Below are positions 46,025 to 55,648 of a stretch of DNA of 64,000 nucleotides, piece by piece (within the stretch, counting starts at the first letter, position 1; each line of letters opens with the position of its first letter). Source of the DNA: Lachnospiraceae bacterium GAM79. GTDB lineage: Bacteria > Bacillota > Clostridia > Lachnospirales > Lachnospiraceae. The stretch lies in the NCBI GenBank assembly GCA_020735665.1, contig CP085928.1, positions 882,001 through 946,000 of the forward strand, in the 5' to 3' direction. The translations under genes and the position numbers were made by a program. Under the pieces are notes generated by a model, which saw only the letters and a list, made by a program, of their open reading frames with translations, searched no databases and was not told where the DNA came from.

Positions 46025-46588
46025 ATGAGAAAATTAAAGATCACATTTAACGCACCGGTGACGCTGGGCTTTGTATTTATTTGTTTTGTTGTAACGCTGC
46101 TTGGGGTACTGACCGGTGGCGGAAGTACCCGGTTATTATTTATGACATATCATTCATCGCTTACAAATCCACTCACATATCTGCGATTCTTTACACATGT
46201 ATTCGGGCATGCAGGATGGAGTCATTTTATCGGAAATGCCTCCTATCTGTTATTGCTTGGACCGATGTTAGAAGAAAAATATGGTTCGAAAGAAATGTTG
46301 GAAGTGATCGGTGTAACAGCACTTGCGACCGGTATTGTGAATTACATCTTTTTCTGGAATGTAGCACTTTGTGGAGCGAGTGGTGTCGTATTTGCATTTA
46401 TCGTGCTGGCGTCCTTTACCGGATTCCGAGCAGGCGAAATTCCGTTATCCTTTATTCTGGTTGCGATCATCTTTATCGGACAGCAGGTATATGAAGGTAT
46501 CGCAGTACAGGACAATATCTCGAATATGGCACATATCGTTGGCGGTATTGTGGGTGCAGTTGTCGGATATAATCTGAACCGAAAATAA
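46025..46588 (+). CDS. Rhomboid family intramembrane serine protease
   Basis: A 187-residue membrane protein with six segments. The catalytic serine is in CGASGVVFAF, the histidine in NMAHIVGGIVGAVVG, and the oxyanion-side HFIGNASYLLLLG is present in the second segment, as in GlpG. GGAGG is 9 bases before the ATG at 46025; the frame from 46007 lacks a ribosome binding site. Substrate unknown. Confidence 0.88.
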   Translation: MRKLKITFNAPVTLGFVFICFVVTLLGVLTGGGSTRLLFMTYHSSLTNPLTYLRFFTHVFGHAGWSHFIGNASYLLLLGPMLEEKYGSKEMLEVIGVTALATGIVNYIFFWNVALCGASGVVFAFIVLASFTGFRAGEIPLSFILVAIIFIGQQVYEGIAVQDNISNMAHIVGGIVGAVVGYNLNRK

Positions 46589-46621
46589 ACGGTGTGATAT
46601 TTGCAAGGGAGGACTTCTCAA

Positions 46622-47887
46622 ATGAATCGAACATGTGAAATACATGACACCATATTGCAGGATGATCTGAAATTGAGAGAAAGACCGCTTAAGGTTCTGG
46701 CGGCTGTTGATTCTTTTAAGGGCAGTATGACATCTGTTCAGGCAGGCATGGCGGTTAAAAAAGGTCTGGAGAAAAATTATAAGAATTGTGAGATCGAAGT
46801 GGTTCCGGTTGCAGATGGCGGAGAGGGAACCATGGATGCGATCGCCTATGGAAAATCGAACATGAAACGTCATACAGTTAATGTAACAGGACCGCTTGGA
46901 CAGGTCGTAAAGGCTTCTTATATCAGTTATGATGAAGCAGGAGAAAAAGTAGCATTGATCGAGATGGCAGAGGCAGCAGGACTTCCGCTTGTACCGGAGT
47001 CAGCCAGAAATCCGATGCATACAACTACATATGGAGTAGGCGAGATGATAAAGGATGCCATGCTGCATGGATGCCGGAGCTTTATTATAGGGATTGGCGG
47101 AAGCGCAACAAATGATGCCGGGATCGGAATGCTTCAGGCACTTGGATGCCATTTTCTTGACGAACATGGAAACGAAGTTTGCTATGGAGCAGAAGGACTT
47201 TCAAAAGTATGCGAGATTCACACAGAGGATATGTTACCGGAGCTTTCAGCATGTTCATTTCAGATTGCCTGTGACGTTACAAATCCGCTGGTTGGCGAGA
47301 ATGGATGCAGCTATATCTTTGCACCGCAAAAGGGAGCAGATGCTCAGATGGTAGAGAACATGGAGAAATCCATGGTGCGTTATGCAGATCTGGTGGAACA
47401 GCAGAACTGGTCAGGCTGTAAGCAGGATAAAGTGCAAATGAATACAGACCCGGAGAAATGTCAGATGGACAGCATAATAAATCGTATGACACCGGGAGCA
47501 GGTGCAGCAGGCGGTCTTGGATATGCATTTCTAATGTTCCTGCATGCAAGATTACGACCGGGAATTGATATAGTATTTGATGAGATCCATTTAAAAGAAA
47601 GAATAAAAAATGTCGCTCTGGTTATTACCGGAGAGGGCAGGATGGATGCACAGACGTTAATGGGAAAAACTCCGGCAGGCGTAGCAAAACTTGCAAAAGC
47701 ACAGAAGAAAAAAGTGGTTGCATTTGCTGGCTGCTTCGGGGAAGGCATCGAACAATGTATGGAGAGCGGCTTGTTTGATGCGTGTTATTCCATAACCGAC
47801 GGACTGTCCGAAGAGGAACGAGGGAGAGCCATGCAGACAGAATGTGCCATGCAGAATATGGAACGAGCTGTGAGAGAGAAACTATAG
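46622..47887 (+). CDS. Glycerate kinase
   Basis: A 421-residue type I glycerate kinase (GlxK/GarK), which phosphorylates glycerate with ATP. Motifs: AAVDSFKGSMTSVQAGMA, VPVADGGEGTMDAI, IGIGGSATNDAGIGMLQALG and TPGAGAAGGLGYAFL, and VITGEGRMDAQTLMGKTPAG. There is a short N-terminal extension before the usual start and a Cys/Met-rich insert around residues 265-285. GGGAGGA is 8 bases before the ATG at 46622, 33 bases after the rhomboid gene. Confidence 0.93.
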   Translation: MNRTCEIHDTILQDDLKLRERPLKVLAAVDSFKGSMTSVQAGMAVKKGLEKNYKNCEIEVVPVADGGEGTMDAIAYGKSNMKRHTVNVTGPLGQVVKASYISYDEAGEKVALIEMAEAAGLPLVPESARNPMHTTTYGVGEMIKDAMLHGCRSFIIGIGGSATNDAGIGMLQALGCHFLDEHGNEVCYGAEGLSKVCEIHTEDMLPELSACSFQIACDVTNPLVGENGCSYIFAPQKGADAQMVENMEKSMVRYADLVEQQNWSGCKQDKVQMNTDPEKCQMDSIINRMTPGAGAAGGLGYAFLMFLHARLRPGIDIVFDEIHLKERIKNVALVITGEGRMDAQTLMGKTPAGVAKLAKAQKKKVVAFAGCFGEGIEQCMESGLFDACYSITDGLSEEERGRAMQTECAMQNMERAVREKL

Positions 47888-47895
47888 CAAATAAG

Positions 47896-47934
47896 AAAGC
47901 CTGAATAGAGCAGTAAACTCTATTTGGGCTTTTT
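47896..47934 (+). terminator. Terminator of the glycerate kinase gene
   Basis: Stem AAAGCCTGAATAGAG / CTCTATTTGGGCTTT with a 7-base loop and a short T-run. Confidence 0.85.
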
Positions 47935-47994
47935 ATGTAAGAACATTTAAAAGTCATATCACACTGTTAATATAGGCGTAAGGAGGTAAGAAAT

Positions 47995-48699
47995 ATGACA
48001 TATCAGATACTGATGATTGAAGATGATGAACAGATCTGCGAAGTGGTGAAAGATTACTTTACCAGAGAAAGTGAAAATGAGATCGTGGTACGGACGGCAC
48101 AGAACGGACAGGACGGGCTGGATTTATTTGAGACGGAACGGGTGGATCTTGTATTGTTAGACATCATGCTTCCGGGAATGGACGGCTTTGCGATCTGCCG
48201 GGAGATGCGCAGGACGAGCATGGTTCCGATCCTGTTTTTAACAGCCAGAAGTTCCGAACGGGATATCCTGCTTGGATATGATCTCGGCTGTGACGATTAT
48301 ATCATCAAACCATTTTCCCTTGTGACCTTATATGCGAAATGCAAGGCACTGATCAGACGATCAAAGGATATCAGCAGAACCGGAGAACTGGTCTGCGGCA
48401 GGATACATATGAAGCCGTCGGAGTACAGGGTTCTTGTGGATTCTCAGGAAATTGAACTTGCGCCGAAAGAGTTTGCATTGTTACGGATGCTGCTCGAGAA
48501 CAAAAACAAAACTGTGGCAAGGGAACGACTGCTGATCGGGGTATGGGGCTATGATTATGATGGCAGTGATCGTTGCGTGGATAATCACATTCGAAAGATC
48601 CGAAAACATCTTGGAAGTGCAGGAAAGCAGATTAAAACAGTGATAGGAAATGGATATCAGATACGGGGTGATGACGATGAAAAAGAACAAAAACAATAA
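47995..48699 (+). CDS. OmpR-family response regulator
   Basis: A 234-residue two-component regulator. The receiver domain has the acidic pair EDDEQ, the phospho-acceptor Asp in DLVLLDIMLPGMDGF, Thr in FLTARSS and Lys in DDYIIKPF. The C-terminal winged helix has the OmpR pattern (LAPKEFALLRMLLENKNKTV ... VDNHIRKIRKHLG). AAGGAGG precedes the ATG. It overlaps its kinase gene by 23 bases. The stimulus is unknown. Confidence 0.94.
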   Translation: MTYQILMIEDDEQICEVVKDYFTRESENEIVVRTAQNGQDGLDLFETERVDLVLLDIMLPGMDGFAICREMRRTSMVPILFLTARSSERDILLGYDLGCDDYIIKPFSLVTLYAKCKALIRRSKDISRTGELVCGRIHMKPSEYRVLVDSQEIELAPKEFALLRMLLENKNKTVARERLLIGVWGYDYDGSDRCVDNHIRKIRKHLGSAGKQIKTVIGNGYQIRGDDDEKEQKQ

Positions 48700-50233
48700 A
48701 AAAAGAAATGCCATATTGTCGGAGCGGCAGAAAAGAAAAAGACAAAAGGTAAGAAGAAAATGGATATGGATTTCATCTGGCATTATAGCAGTCAGCATAA
48801 TGTTGTATCTGCTGGTGATCGGTTATTACAGAAATCAGGTCAATCTGGAATTAAAAGAATATTTTCAGGTGTCAACAAATAGTGTCAGTGCAAGTTTGGC
48901 TGAATGTCAGGAAGATATTGCAGGTATGACAGATATAGAGGAAGCCCGTAATAGAATACAGGAGATCTTTGCGGAGGAAAATACACCATATTTTTTGACA
49001 GCAGTTTACAGGCGGCATTTGGAAAGCTCAGATGCAGTAGACAATATAGAAGAAAAAGACGATGTAAATGTTGCAGATGAAAATCAAGAAACAGAAACTA
49101 CGAAGCATACAGACGAAAATGATACAGAAAAATTAGAACAACAGGTACAGGATATAGAGGATGATATGGAGCAGATGCAGTCCGAAGTACAGATGTATTC
49201 ACCGATTATGCCTTCTTTCCGGCAGGTGGTTCAAAATGCTGATGCAGGGGAATTTGCATGGAGTCTTCATGGCAGAGTAGATGATGCCAATCAGTATAGT
49301 AAGACGAGCAGGTATTTGTTGGATAAGATGGAGACCCTCGGAACATATCCGGAAGATACAACAGAGAGTATAAGTGGTTATCTGGGTGAAAACTATTATT
49401 TTAAAAGTCAATATATCGTTTTTGACAATGATATATACTATATCGTATCCGCTATGTATGCAGATCCATTTGGCTGGCATACAGAAGGCATCTGGTTATT
49501 TTATGGAGGGCTTGCAGTTGTATTTCTCATTATAATTGCAACGATCCTGACTGCGTTTATATCCTGTAGACGGACATTTTCACAGATGGAAGATGCAGAG
49601 AGAAAAGAAACGGTTATTACAGCACTTGCACATGATGTAAAAAGTCCATTGATGGCAATTTCCGGGTATGCAGAGAATCTGAAACAGTTAAACCAGACAG
49701 GAGAGTGCCGGCATTACATAGATGTTATTTTGGAAAATACATCTTACATGAATGAACTTTTATGTCAGTTAAGCGAGTATATCAAGCTTGGTAAAATGGA
49801 AGCGTTACAGACAGAGTCTGTAAGCATCGAACAGATATGGGAGCCGTTACAGGAACGGTATCAGAATCTTCTGGATGAAAAAGGTCTGGAGGTAAGAATG
49901 TCAGGAAACTGTACGGTAAAAGGTGATCCGCTGATGCTTTCCCATATGTTAGAGAATCTGTTTGTAAATGCAATTAAGTATTCACTGAAAGGAAGTGTGA
50001 TCCGGCTGGTATTAAAGGAAGATCATCTGATCCTTAGCAATCCGATGGAACAGTCGATTGCAACCGATCCGGAGGAGTTATGGAAGCCATTTGTAAAGGG
50101 AGACGAAACAAGAACCGGCAGAAGCGGAAGCGGAATCGGATTGAGCATCGTGCAGGAAATCATGCAGATATTCGGCTACCACGGAAGTTTAAAAACAGAA
50201 GACGGTGAATTTGAAGTAACAATTTATTTTTAA
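48677..50233 (+). CDS. Membrane sensor histidine kinase
   Basis: A 518-residue kinase. A very basic N-terminus leads to membrane segment 1 (about 34-52), then an extracellular sensor of about 220 residues with an acidic, coiled-coil-like stretch (ENDTEKLEQQVQDIEDDMEQ), then segment 2 (about 275-297). The HisKA box is TALAHDVKSPLMAISGYAEN; the ATPase motifs are MLENLFVNAIKYS and GRSGSGIGLSIVQEIM. GGGGTG before the ATG at 48677 sets the start, inside the regulator gene; an in-frame ATG at 48671 is possible. Confidence 0.92.
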   Translation: MKKNKNNKKRNAILSERQKRKRQKVRRKWIWISSGIIAVSIMLYLLVIGYYRNQVNLELKEYFQVSTNSVSASLAECQEDIAGMTDIEEARNRIQEIFAEENTPYFLTAVYRRHLESSDAVDNIEEKDDVNVADENQETETTKHTDENDTEKLEQQVQDIEDDMEQMQSEVQMYSPIMPSFRQVVQNADAGEFAWSLHGRVDDANQYSKTSRYLLDKMETLGTYPEDTTESISGYLGENYYFKSQYIVFDNDIYYIVSAMYADPFGWHTEGIWLFYGGLAVVFLIIIATILTAFISCRRTFSQMEDAERKETVITALAHDVKSPLMAISGYAENLKQLNQTGECRHYIDVILENTSYMNELLCQLSEYIKLGKMEALQTESVSIEQIWEPLQERYQNLLDEKGLEVRMSGNCTVKGDPLMLSHMLENLFVNAIKYSLKGSVIRLVLKEDHLILSNPMEQSIATDPEELWKPFVKGDETRTGRSGSGIGLSIVQEIMQIFGYHGSLKTEDGEFEVTIYF

Positions 50234-50258
50234 ATAGAGAGTAGAAATTTTAAATAGT

Positions 50259-50337
50259 AGATTGACAGTGGTCTTACTATTATGTAACAAGCCTATCTGA
50301 ATGTCTTGTGTAATAATAGGTAAGACCACTGTCAATC
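50259..50337. repeat. 79-bp near-perfect palindrome
   Basis: Arms AGATTGACAGTGGTCTTAC and GTAAGACCACTGTCAATCT (19 bp, perfect) continue into TATTATGTAACAAG / CTTGTGTAATAATA with minor mismatches. No T-run follows. It lies between the kinase gene and cdd and is not similar in sequence to the two larger palindromic repeats. Confidence 0.75.
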
Positions 50338-50455
50338 TGTTGTGTATAGTTTGTGTTCAAATACGCCAGAATCGCATTGCAAACACATGGAAAATAGGCT
50401 ATATTTATGGGTGGTACTGTTAGTTTTATGTAACAGGAAGTAAGAGGAAATTTGT

Positions 50456-50872
50456 ATGAATGAAAACGAGATTTCAGAAATGATCGAGCTTGCGATGCAG
50501 GCAAGAACAAAGGCATATGCACCATATTCGAATTTTCAGGTGGGAGCCTGTATAAAGATGGAGAATGGAAGTTATTATACAGGATGCAATATAGAAAATG
50601 CTTCCTATGGGGCAACAAACTGTGCGGAACGGACGGCTGTTTTTAAGGCAGTCAGTGAAGGATGCAGGAAACTGTCTGCGATCGTGATCGTTGGCGGACT
50701 AAAGAACGGAGAATGTGACTATACTTATCCATGTGGGATATGCAGACAGGTCATTGCCGAATTTGCCGAACAAGACTGCGTGATCGTTGTAGCAAAGAAC
50801 AAACAGGAATATCGGATGTATTCGGTAGAAGAGCTGCTTCCGGAGACATTCCATTTGAATAAAGAAGAATAA
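50456..50872 (+). CDS. cdd: Cytidine deaminase
   Basis: A 138-residue pyrimidine salvage enzyme converting cytidine or deoxycytidine to uridine forms. The zinc ligand and catalytic glutamate are in NCAERTAVFKAVSEG; the other two ligands are in PCGICRQVIAEF. The substrate loop is YAPYSNFQVGAC. AAGAGG precedes the ATG. It is followed 13 bases later by the M16C protease. Confidence 0.95.
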   Translation: MNENEISEMIELAMQARTKAYAPYSNFQVGACIKMENGSYYTGCNIENASYGATNCAERTAVFKAVSEGCRKLSAIVIVGGLKNGECDYTYPCGICRQVIAEFAEQDCVIVVAKNKQEYRMYSVEELLPETFHLNKEE

Positions 50873-50885
50873 AGGAGACATCAGA

Positions 50886-53816
50886 TTGAGAGACTTAAAA
50901 GAATTAACAGGGTATGATATCATAACAGAAGAAAAAATCCCTGAAGTAAACGGAACAGGTTATATCTTAAGCCACAAGAAGACAAAGGCCAGAGTGCTTG
51001 TAATTGCAAATGATGATGAGAACAAGGTGTTTAATATCGGATTCCGGACACCACCGTATGATGATTCCGGTATTCCGCATATTCTGGAACATTCGGTATT
51101 ATGCGGTTCCAGAAAATATCCGGTAAAAGACCCGTTTGTAGAACTGGCAAAGGGGTCATTAAATACATTCTTAAATGCAATGACATATTCTGATAAGACA
51201 GTATATCCGGTTGCAAGCTGTAACGAAAAGGATTTTGAAAATCTTATGGATGTCTATCTGGATGCGGTATTCTATCCGAATATTTATGAACATACAGAGA
51301 TCATGCGTCAGGAAGGCTGGCATTATGAACTTGAAACTGTAGAAGGGGAACTGAGCTATAATGGTGTTGTGTTTAATGAGATGAAGGGGGCATTTTCATC
51401 TCCGGAACAGCAGATGTATTCAAAGATTGAAAAACTTCTTCTTGCTGACACACCATACAAGAATGAATCCGGTGGTGATCCTGCAGCGATTCCAACATTA
51501 AGTCAGGAACGTTTTCTTGATTTTCACAGAAAGTATTATCATCCGTCAAACAGTTATATTTATCTGTATGGTGATCTTGATATGTATAAGGAATTGGACT
51601 ATATCGATAAGGAGTATCTCTCGAGCTTTGATTATAGAGAGATTGATTCTACGATCGCTGTGCAGACAGCCTATGAACAGATGAAGGATGAGAGCTGCTT
51701 TTATTCGATCGCAGAAAATGAGAGCGAAGAAAATCAGACATTTTTAACCTATAATATGGTAGTTGGCAGCAGCCTTGATAAGAAGCAGTCCGTTGCCATG
51801 AATATACTGGAATACGCAATTATGGACGCTCCGGGCGCACCATTGAAGAAAGCATTAGTAGATGCAGGGATCGGAGAGGACGTCTTTGCTTCCTTTGATG
51901 ATGGGATCCGGCAGACAATCTTTTCAATCGTAGCAAGAAATGCAAATATGTCCGATAAGGAACGTTTTGTGTCTGTGATCAGGGATACACTGACCGATCT
52001 TTCCGGGCATGGAGAAGAAGGAAAGGCGATCGATCGGACTTCGATTGAGGCTGCGATCAATAATTTTGAGTTTAAACATAAGGAAGCAAACTTCGGCAGA
52101 TTTCCGAAGGGGCTTATGATGGGTCTGGATGCATTTAATACATGGCTGTATGATGATGCATCTGCACTTGAAATGTTTAAGTTAAATGAAGTATATGATG
52201 AATTGAAAGAAAGTCTGAAAACCGGATATTTTGAAGAACTGATCTGGGAAAAGCTGGTTCAGAATACCTTTGGTATGATTTTTGTTATGAAGCCGAAGAA
52301 GGGGCTTGATAAGGAGAATGATGCAGCAGAGAAGCAGAAGCTTGCAGACTATAAGGCCTCTCTTACGGAAAATGAGCTTGAACAGGTTGTATCAGATACA
52401 AAGGAATTAAAATTATATCAGGAGACACCATCTCCGGCAGAGGATATGGAGAAGGTTCCGTTGCTTAGTATTTCTGATATCAGAAAAGAGATCCATCCGT
52501 TAAAGAACCGTGAGGACAGCATTTATGGTATGCCATTAATAAGTCATGATATCTTTACTAACGGAATTGGTTATCTGGAGTTTATATTTGATATCAATGA
52601 TCTGGATGCAGAGTTTGTTCCATATGTAGAGCTGCTCACCAGCATTTTCAAATATGTGGATACAGAGCATTACACATATAGTGAACTGTCCAATCAGATC
52701 AATTTCCATACCGGTGGTATCGGATTTTCTACAGGAGCCATGTATAAGGATGGCGGGAAGGATCATCTTTCATTCTTCTCCGTTAAGACAAAGGCCATGT
52801 ATGACAAGCTTGGAGAAGGTCTGAAGCTGATCGAGGAGATCCTGTTCACATCGAAGCTTTCGGATAAGAAGAGATTGAAAGAGATTATATCGGAAGAAAA
52901 GGCCGGACTTAAGACTGATCTGATATCCTCAGGGCATATCACATCTGCAACACGCGCGATGTCTTATGTCTCAGATGTGATGGCATTTAAGGATATGACA
53001 GAGGGAATCGGATATTATGATTTCTTACAGGAGTTGGATCAGGATTTTGAGCAGAATGCAGATGCAATCATTGAGAAGCTGCAGACAACGCTTGCCGAGA
53101 TCCTTAGAAAAGGAGCGGTAACAATCTCTTATACCGGTGACAATGATATCAAGGAATTATTGGGCGCAGATATTGAAGCGTTTGCAAGAAAGTTGTCGAC
53201 CAGACCTGCTTTTGCAGAAAAACGTGTGATGAAAAAAGCTGTTAAGAACGAAGCCTTTAAGACAGCAAGCCAGGTACAGTATGCGGCTCTCGCAGGAAAT
53301 TATAAAGAAAAAGGATTTGAATATACCGGAGCACTGGAAGTCCTACAGGTGATCTTCTCCTATGGATATCTCTGGGAGAATATCCGTGTAAAGGGTGGGG
53401 CATATGGAGCTATGTGTTCATTTGCCAGATCAGGAATGGGATATTTTACATCCTACAGAGATCCGAACCTGATGGAGACATATGATATCTATAAGAAGGC
53501 AGCAGACTATGTAGCAGGCTTTGATGCAAGCGACAGAGATATGACCAAATATTTGATTGGTGCGATCGCGAAGTTAGATTCTCCAATGACACCATCAGCA
53601 GAAGGAGCATTTAGCCAGACCTGTTACTTTGCAGGTATTACAGATGAGCAGCTTCAGAAAGAACGTGATCAGGTGCTTACTGCAAATGTAGAAACGATTC
53701 GTTCACTGGCACCTGTGATCCGGGCGATCACAGATGGCGGGGTTATCTGTGCGATCGGTGGGGAAGATAAGATCGAACAGAATCGGGCAAAGTTTAAAGA
53801 AGTAAAAGATCTATAG
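50886..53816 (+). CDS. M16C family zinc metallopeptidase (insulinase/PreP type)
   Basis: A 976-residue peptidase. The inverted zinc motif HILEH is in SGIPHILEHSVLCGSRKYPV (about residue 60), with the distal ligand region in VVFNEMKGAFSS (about 165). The length and domain order (M16 pair, helical linker, M16 pair) match presequence protease/Cym1, which degrades short unfolded peptides in a closed chamber. No signal peptide, so it is cytoplasmic. The start is TTG at 50886 with AAAGGAGA upstream. Confidence 0.93.
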   Translation: MRDLKELTGYDIITEEKIPEVNGTGYILSHKKTKARVLVIANDDENKVFNIGFRTPPYDDSGIPHILEHSVLCGSRKYPVKDPFVELAKGSLNTFLNAMTYSDKTVYPVASCNEKDFENLMDVYLDAVFYPNIYEHTEIMRQEGWHYELETVEGELSYNGVVFNEMKGAFSSPEQQMYSKIEKLLLADTPYKNESGGDPAAIPTLSQERFLDFHRKYYHPSNSYIYLYGDLDMYKELDYIDKEYLSSFDYREIDSTIAVQTAYEQMKDESCFYSIAENESEENQTFLTYNMVVGSSLDKKQSVAMNILEYAIMDAPGAPLKKALVDAGIGEDVFASFDDGIRQTIFSIVARNANMSDKERFVSVIRDTLTDLSGHGEEGKAIDRTSIEAAINNFEFKHKEANFGRFPKGLMMGLDAFNTWLYDDASALEMFKLNEVYDELKESLKTGYFEELIWEKLVQNTFGMIFVMKPKKGLDKENDAAEKQKLADYKASLTENELEQVVSDTKELKLYQETPSPAEDMEKVPLLSISDIRKEIHPLKNREDSIYGMPLISHDIFTNGIGYLEFIFDINDLDAEFVPYVELLTSIFKYVDTEHYTYSELSNQINFHTGGIGFSTGAMYKDGGKDHLSFFSVKTKAMYDKLGEGLKLIEEILFTSKLSDKKRLKEIISEEKAGLKTDLISSGHITSATRAMSYVSDVMAFKDMTEGIGYYDFLQELDQDFEQNADAIIEKLQTTLAEILRKGAVTISYTGDNDIKELLGADIEAFARKLSTRPAFAEKRVMKKAVKNEAFKTASQVQYAALAGNYKEKGFEYTGALEVLQVIFSYGYLWENIRVKGGAYGAMCSFARSGMGYFTSYRDPNLMETYDIYKKAADYVAGFDASDRDMTKYLIGAIAKLDSPMTPSAEGAFSQTCYFAGITDEQLQKERDQVLTANVETIRSLAPVIRAITDGGVICAIGGEDKIEQNRAKFKEVKDL

Positions 53817-53937
53817 TTTTTACAGAAGTAACGAAAGAAGATATAAGTATATAGATTTGTAAATAGTTCTCCGGCAGGTTACAGGATTCTGTGCCGAATG
53901 GAGAACATGAATACATACAGAGTATGGAAGGAGAAGT

Positions 53938-54843
53938 ATGAACGATACATACAAATCAGGATTTGTTGCGATCATAGGAAGACCAAATGTAGGTAAATCC
54001 ACACTGATGAATCAGTTGATCGGACAGAAGATCGCGATAACGAGCAGTAAGGCGCAGACAACAAGAAACCGTATTCAGACCGTGTATACCTCGGATGAAG
54101 GACAGATTGTTTTCCTCGATACACCTGGAATCAACAGGGCCAAGAACAAGCTTGGTGAATATATGTTAAAGGTGGCAGAGGGAACATTAAATGAAGTAGA
54201 TGTCGTTATGTGGATTGTTGAAGCAACGACATTTATCGGAGCAGGAGAACGGTATATCATTGAACAGTTAGAACGTGTTAAGACTCCGATCATCATTGTG
54301 GTAAATAAGATCGATGCGGTAAGTGAAGAAGAAGTATTCAAGGCGATCTCGACCTATAAGGATGCCTGCAGTCATGCGGAGATCGTTCCGGTATCGGCAT
54401 TAAAGGGAAAGAACAAAGATGAACTGATAAAGACGCTGTTCAAATACCTTCCATACGGACCACAGTTCTATGATGAAGACACGATCACCGATCAGCCGGA
54501 GCGACAGATCGTATCCGAACTGATCCGGGAGCAGGCTTTAAGACTTCTGGATAAAGAGATTCCACACGGAATCGCGGTTGTTATTGATTCGATGAAGGAA
54601 CGTCCGAATGGACGGCTTATGGATATAGATGCAACAATCATCTGTGAGCGGGATTCCCATAAGGGTATTATTATCGGAAAACAGGGCGCAATGCTGAAAA
54701 AGATCGGCAGCAATGCAAGGTATGGCATTGAACAGCTATTAGATACACATGTGAATCTGAAGCTTTGGGTAAAGGTGAAGAAGGATTGGCGGGATACCGA
54801 TACCCTTCTTCGAAATTATGGTTATAAGATGGATGAATCATGA
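53938..54843 (+). CDS. era: GTPase Era
   Basis: A 301-residue GTPase needed for 30S ribosome assembly; it binds the 3' end of 16S rRNA. G1 is GRPNVGKSTLMNQL, G2 QTTRNRIQTVY, G3 FLDTPGI, G4 NKID, G5 VSALKG. The C-terminal KH domain includes IIGKQGAMLKKIGSNAR. AAGGAGAAG precedes the ATG. Its stop overlaps the recO start (ATGA), a common era-recO pairing in Clostridia. Confidence 0.97.
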   Translation: MNDTYKSGFVAIIGRPNVGKSTLMNQLIGQKIAITSSKAQTTRNRIQTVYTSDEGQIVFLDTPGINRAKNKLGEYMLKVAEGTLNEVDVVMWIVEATTFIGAGERYIIEQLERVKTPIIIVVNKIDAVSEEEVFKAISTYKDACSHAEIVPVSALKGKNKDELIKTLFKYLPYGPQFYDEDTITDQPERQIVSELIREQALRLLDKEIPHGIAVVIDSMKERPNGRLMDIDATIICERDSHKGIIIGKQGAMLKKIGSNARYGIEQLLDTHVNLKLWVKVKKDWRDTDTLLRNYGYKMDES

Positions 54844-55583
54844 AGGATGAGATAGTATTAAACGGAATCGTGCTTTCCTCCGGTCTTCAGGGAGAATATG
54901 ACAGACGGCTTGTTATACTGACCAGAGAGCAGGGGAAGATCACAGCATTTGCAAAGGGAGTCCGACGACCAAGCAGCCAGTTGATCTCAAAGACGCAGCT
55001 GTTTGTCATGGGAGCATTTACTGTATATCCGGGAAGAAATGCATATACACTTATCAACGTAGATGCAAAGGAATATTTTCATGAACTGACCTTTGATATG
55101 AACAAATACTGTTACGGATCTTACTTTTGTGAGATGATGTCATATTTTACAAGAGAAGGTGACCGGTCGGCAGATTATCTGAATCTGCTGTTTGTCAGCC
55201 TGAATGCATTAAAAAAAGGACTGCTGCCGGTGAAACTGATCCGTTGTGTATATGAACTGAAGATCATGGATATCTTTGGACAGGGCCTGCAGAGCTTTCA
55301 CTGCCCAATCTGTGGAAGCGACAGGCTGACACGGATATTTGATCCCTTATCCGGTGGAATCCTGTGTGAGAACTGCCGGAGCAAGGCTAAGAAAAGTATC
55401 CATATATCAGAGGACGCCAGATATGTGCTTCAGTATATTAATGGAGCAACGCTTGGAAATCTGTATAATTTCACGGTTTCAGACAGCGTGCTGGAAGAAC
55501 TTATGATGATCACAAAGGAATTTCTGGCGGTATATGTAGACCGGAAATTCAATTCTGTAGAAATAATTGAATCCCTGTCTTGA
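54840..55583 (+). CDS. recO: DNA repair protein RecO
   Basis: A 247-residue RecO, which loads RecA onto SSB-coated DNA in the RecFOR pathway. The N-terminal OB fold contains VLSSGLQGEYDRRLVILTRE and FAKGVRRPSSQL. A zinc finger of four cysteines (CPICGSDR ... CENCRSK, about residues 155-180) lies in the helical C-terminal part. It overlaps era by 4 bases. Confidence 0.93.
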   Translation: MKDEIVLNGIVLSSGLQGEYDRRLVILTREQGKITAFAKGVRRPSSQLISKTQLFVMGAFTVYPGRNAYTLINVDAKEYFHELTFDMNKYCYGSYFCEMMSYFTREGDRSADYLNLLFVSLNALKKGLLPVKLIRCVYELKIMDIFGQGLQSFHCPICGSDRLTRIFDPLSGGILCENCRSKAKKSIHISEDARYVLQYINGATLGNLYNFTVSDSVLEELMMITKEFLAVYVDRKFNSVEIIESLS

Positions 55584-55648
55584 AAAAAACAGGGAGAGAA
55601 GGTACAATAACGTACAAATATAAAGATGAAATATAAATGGAGGACATT

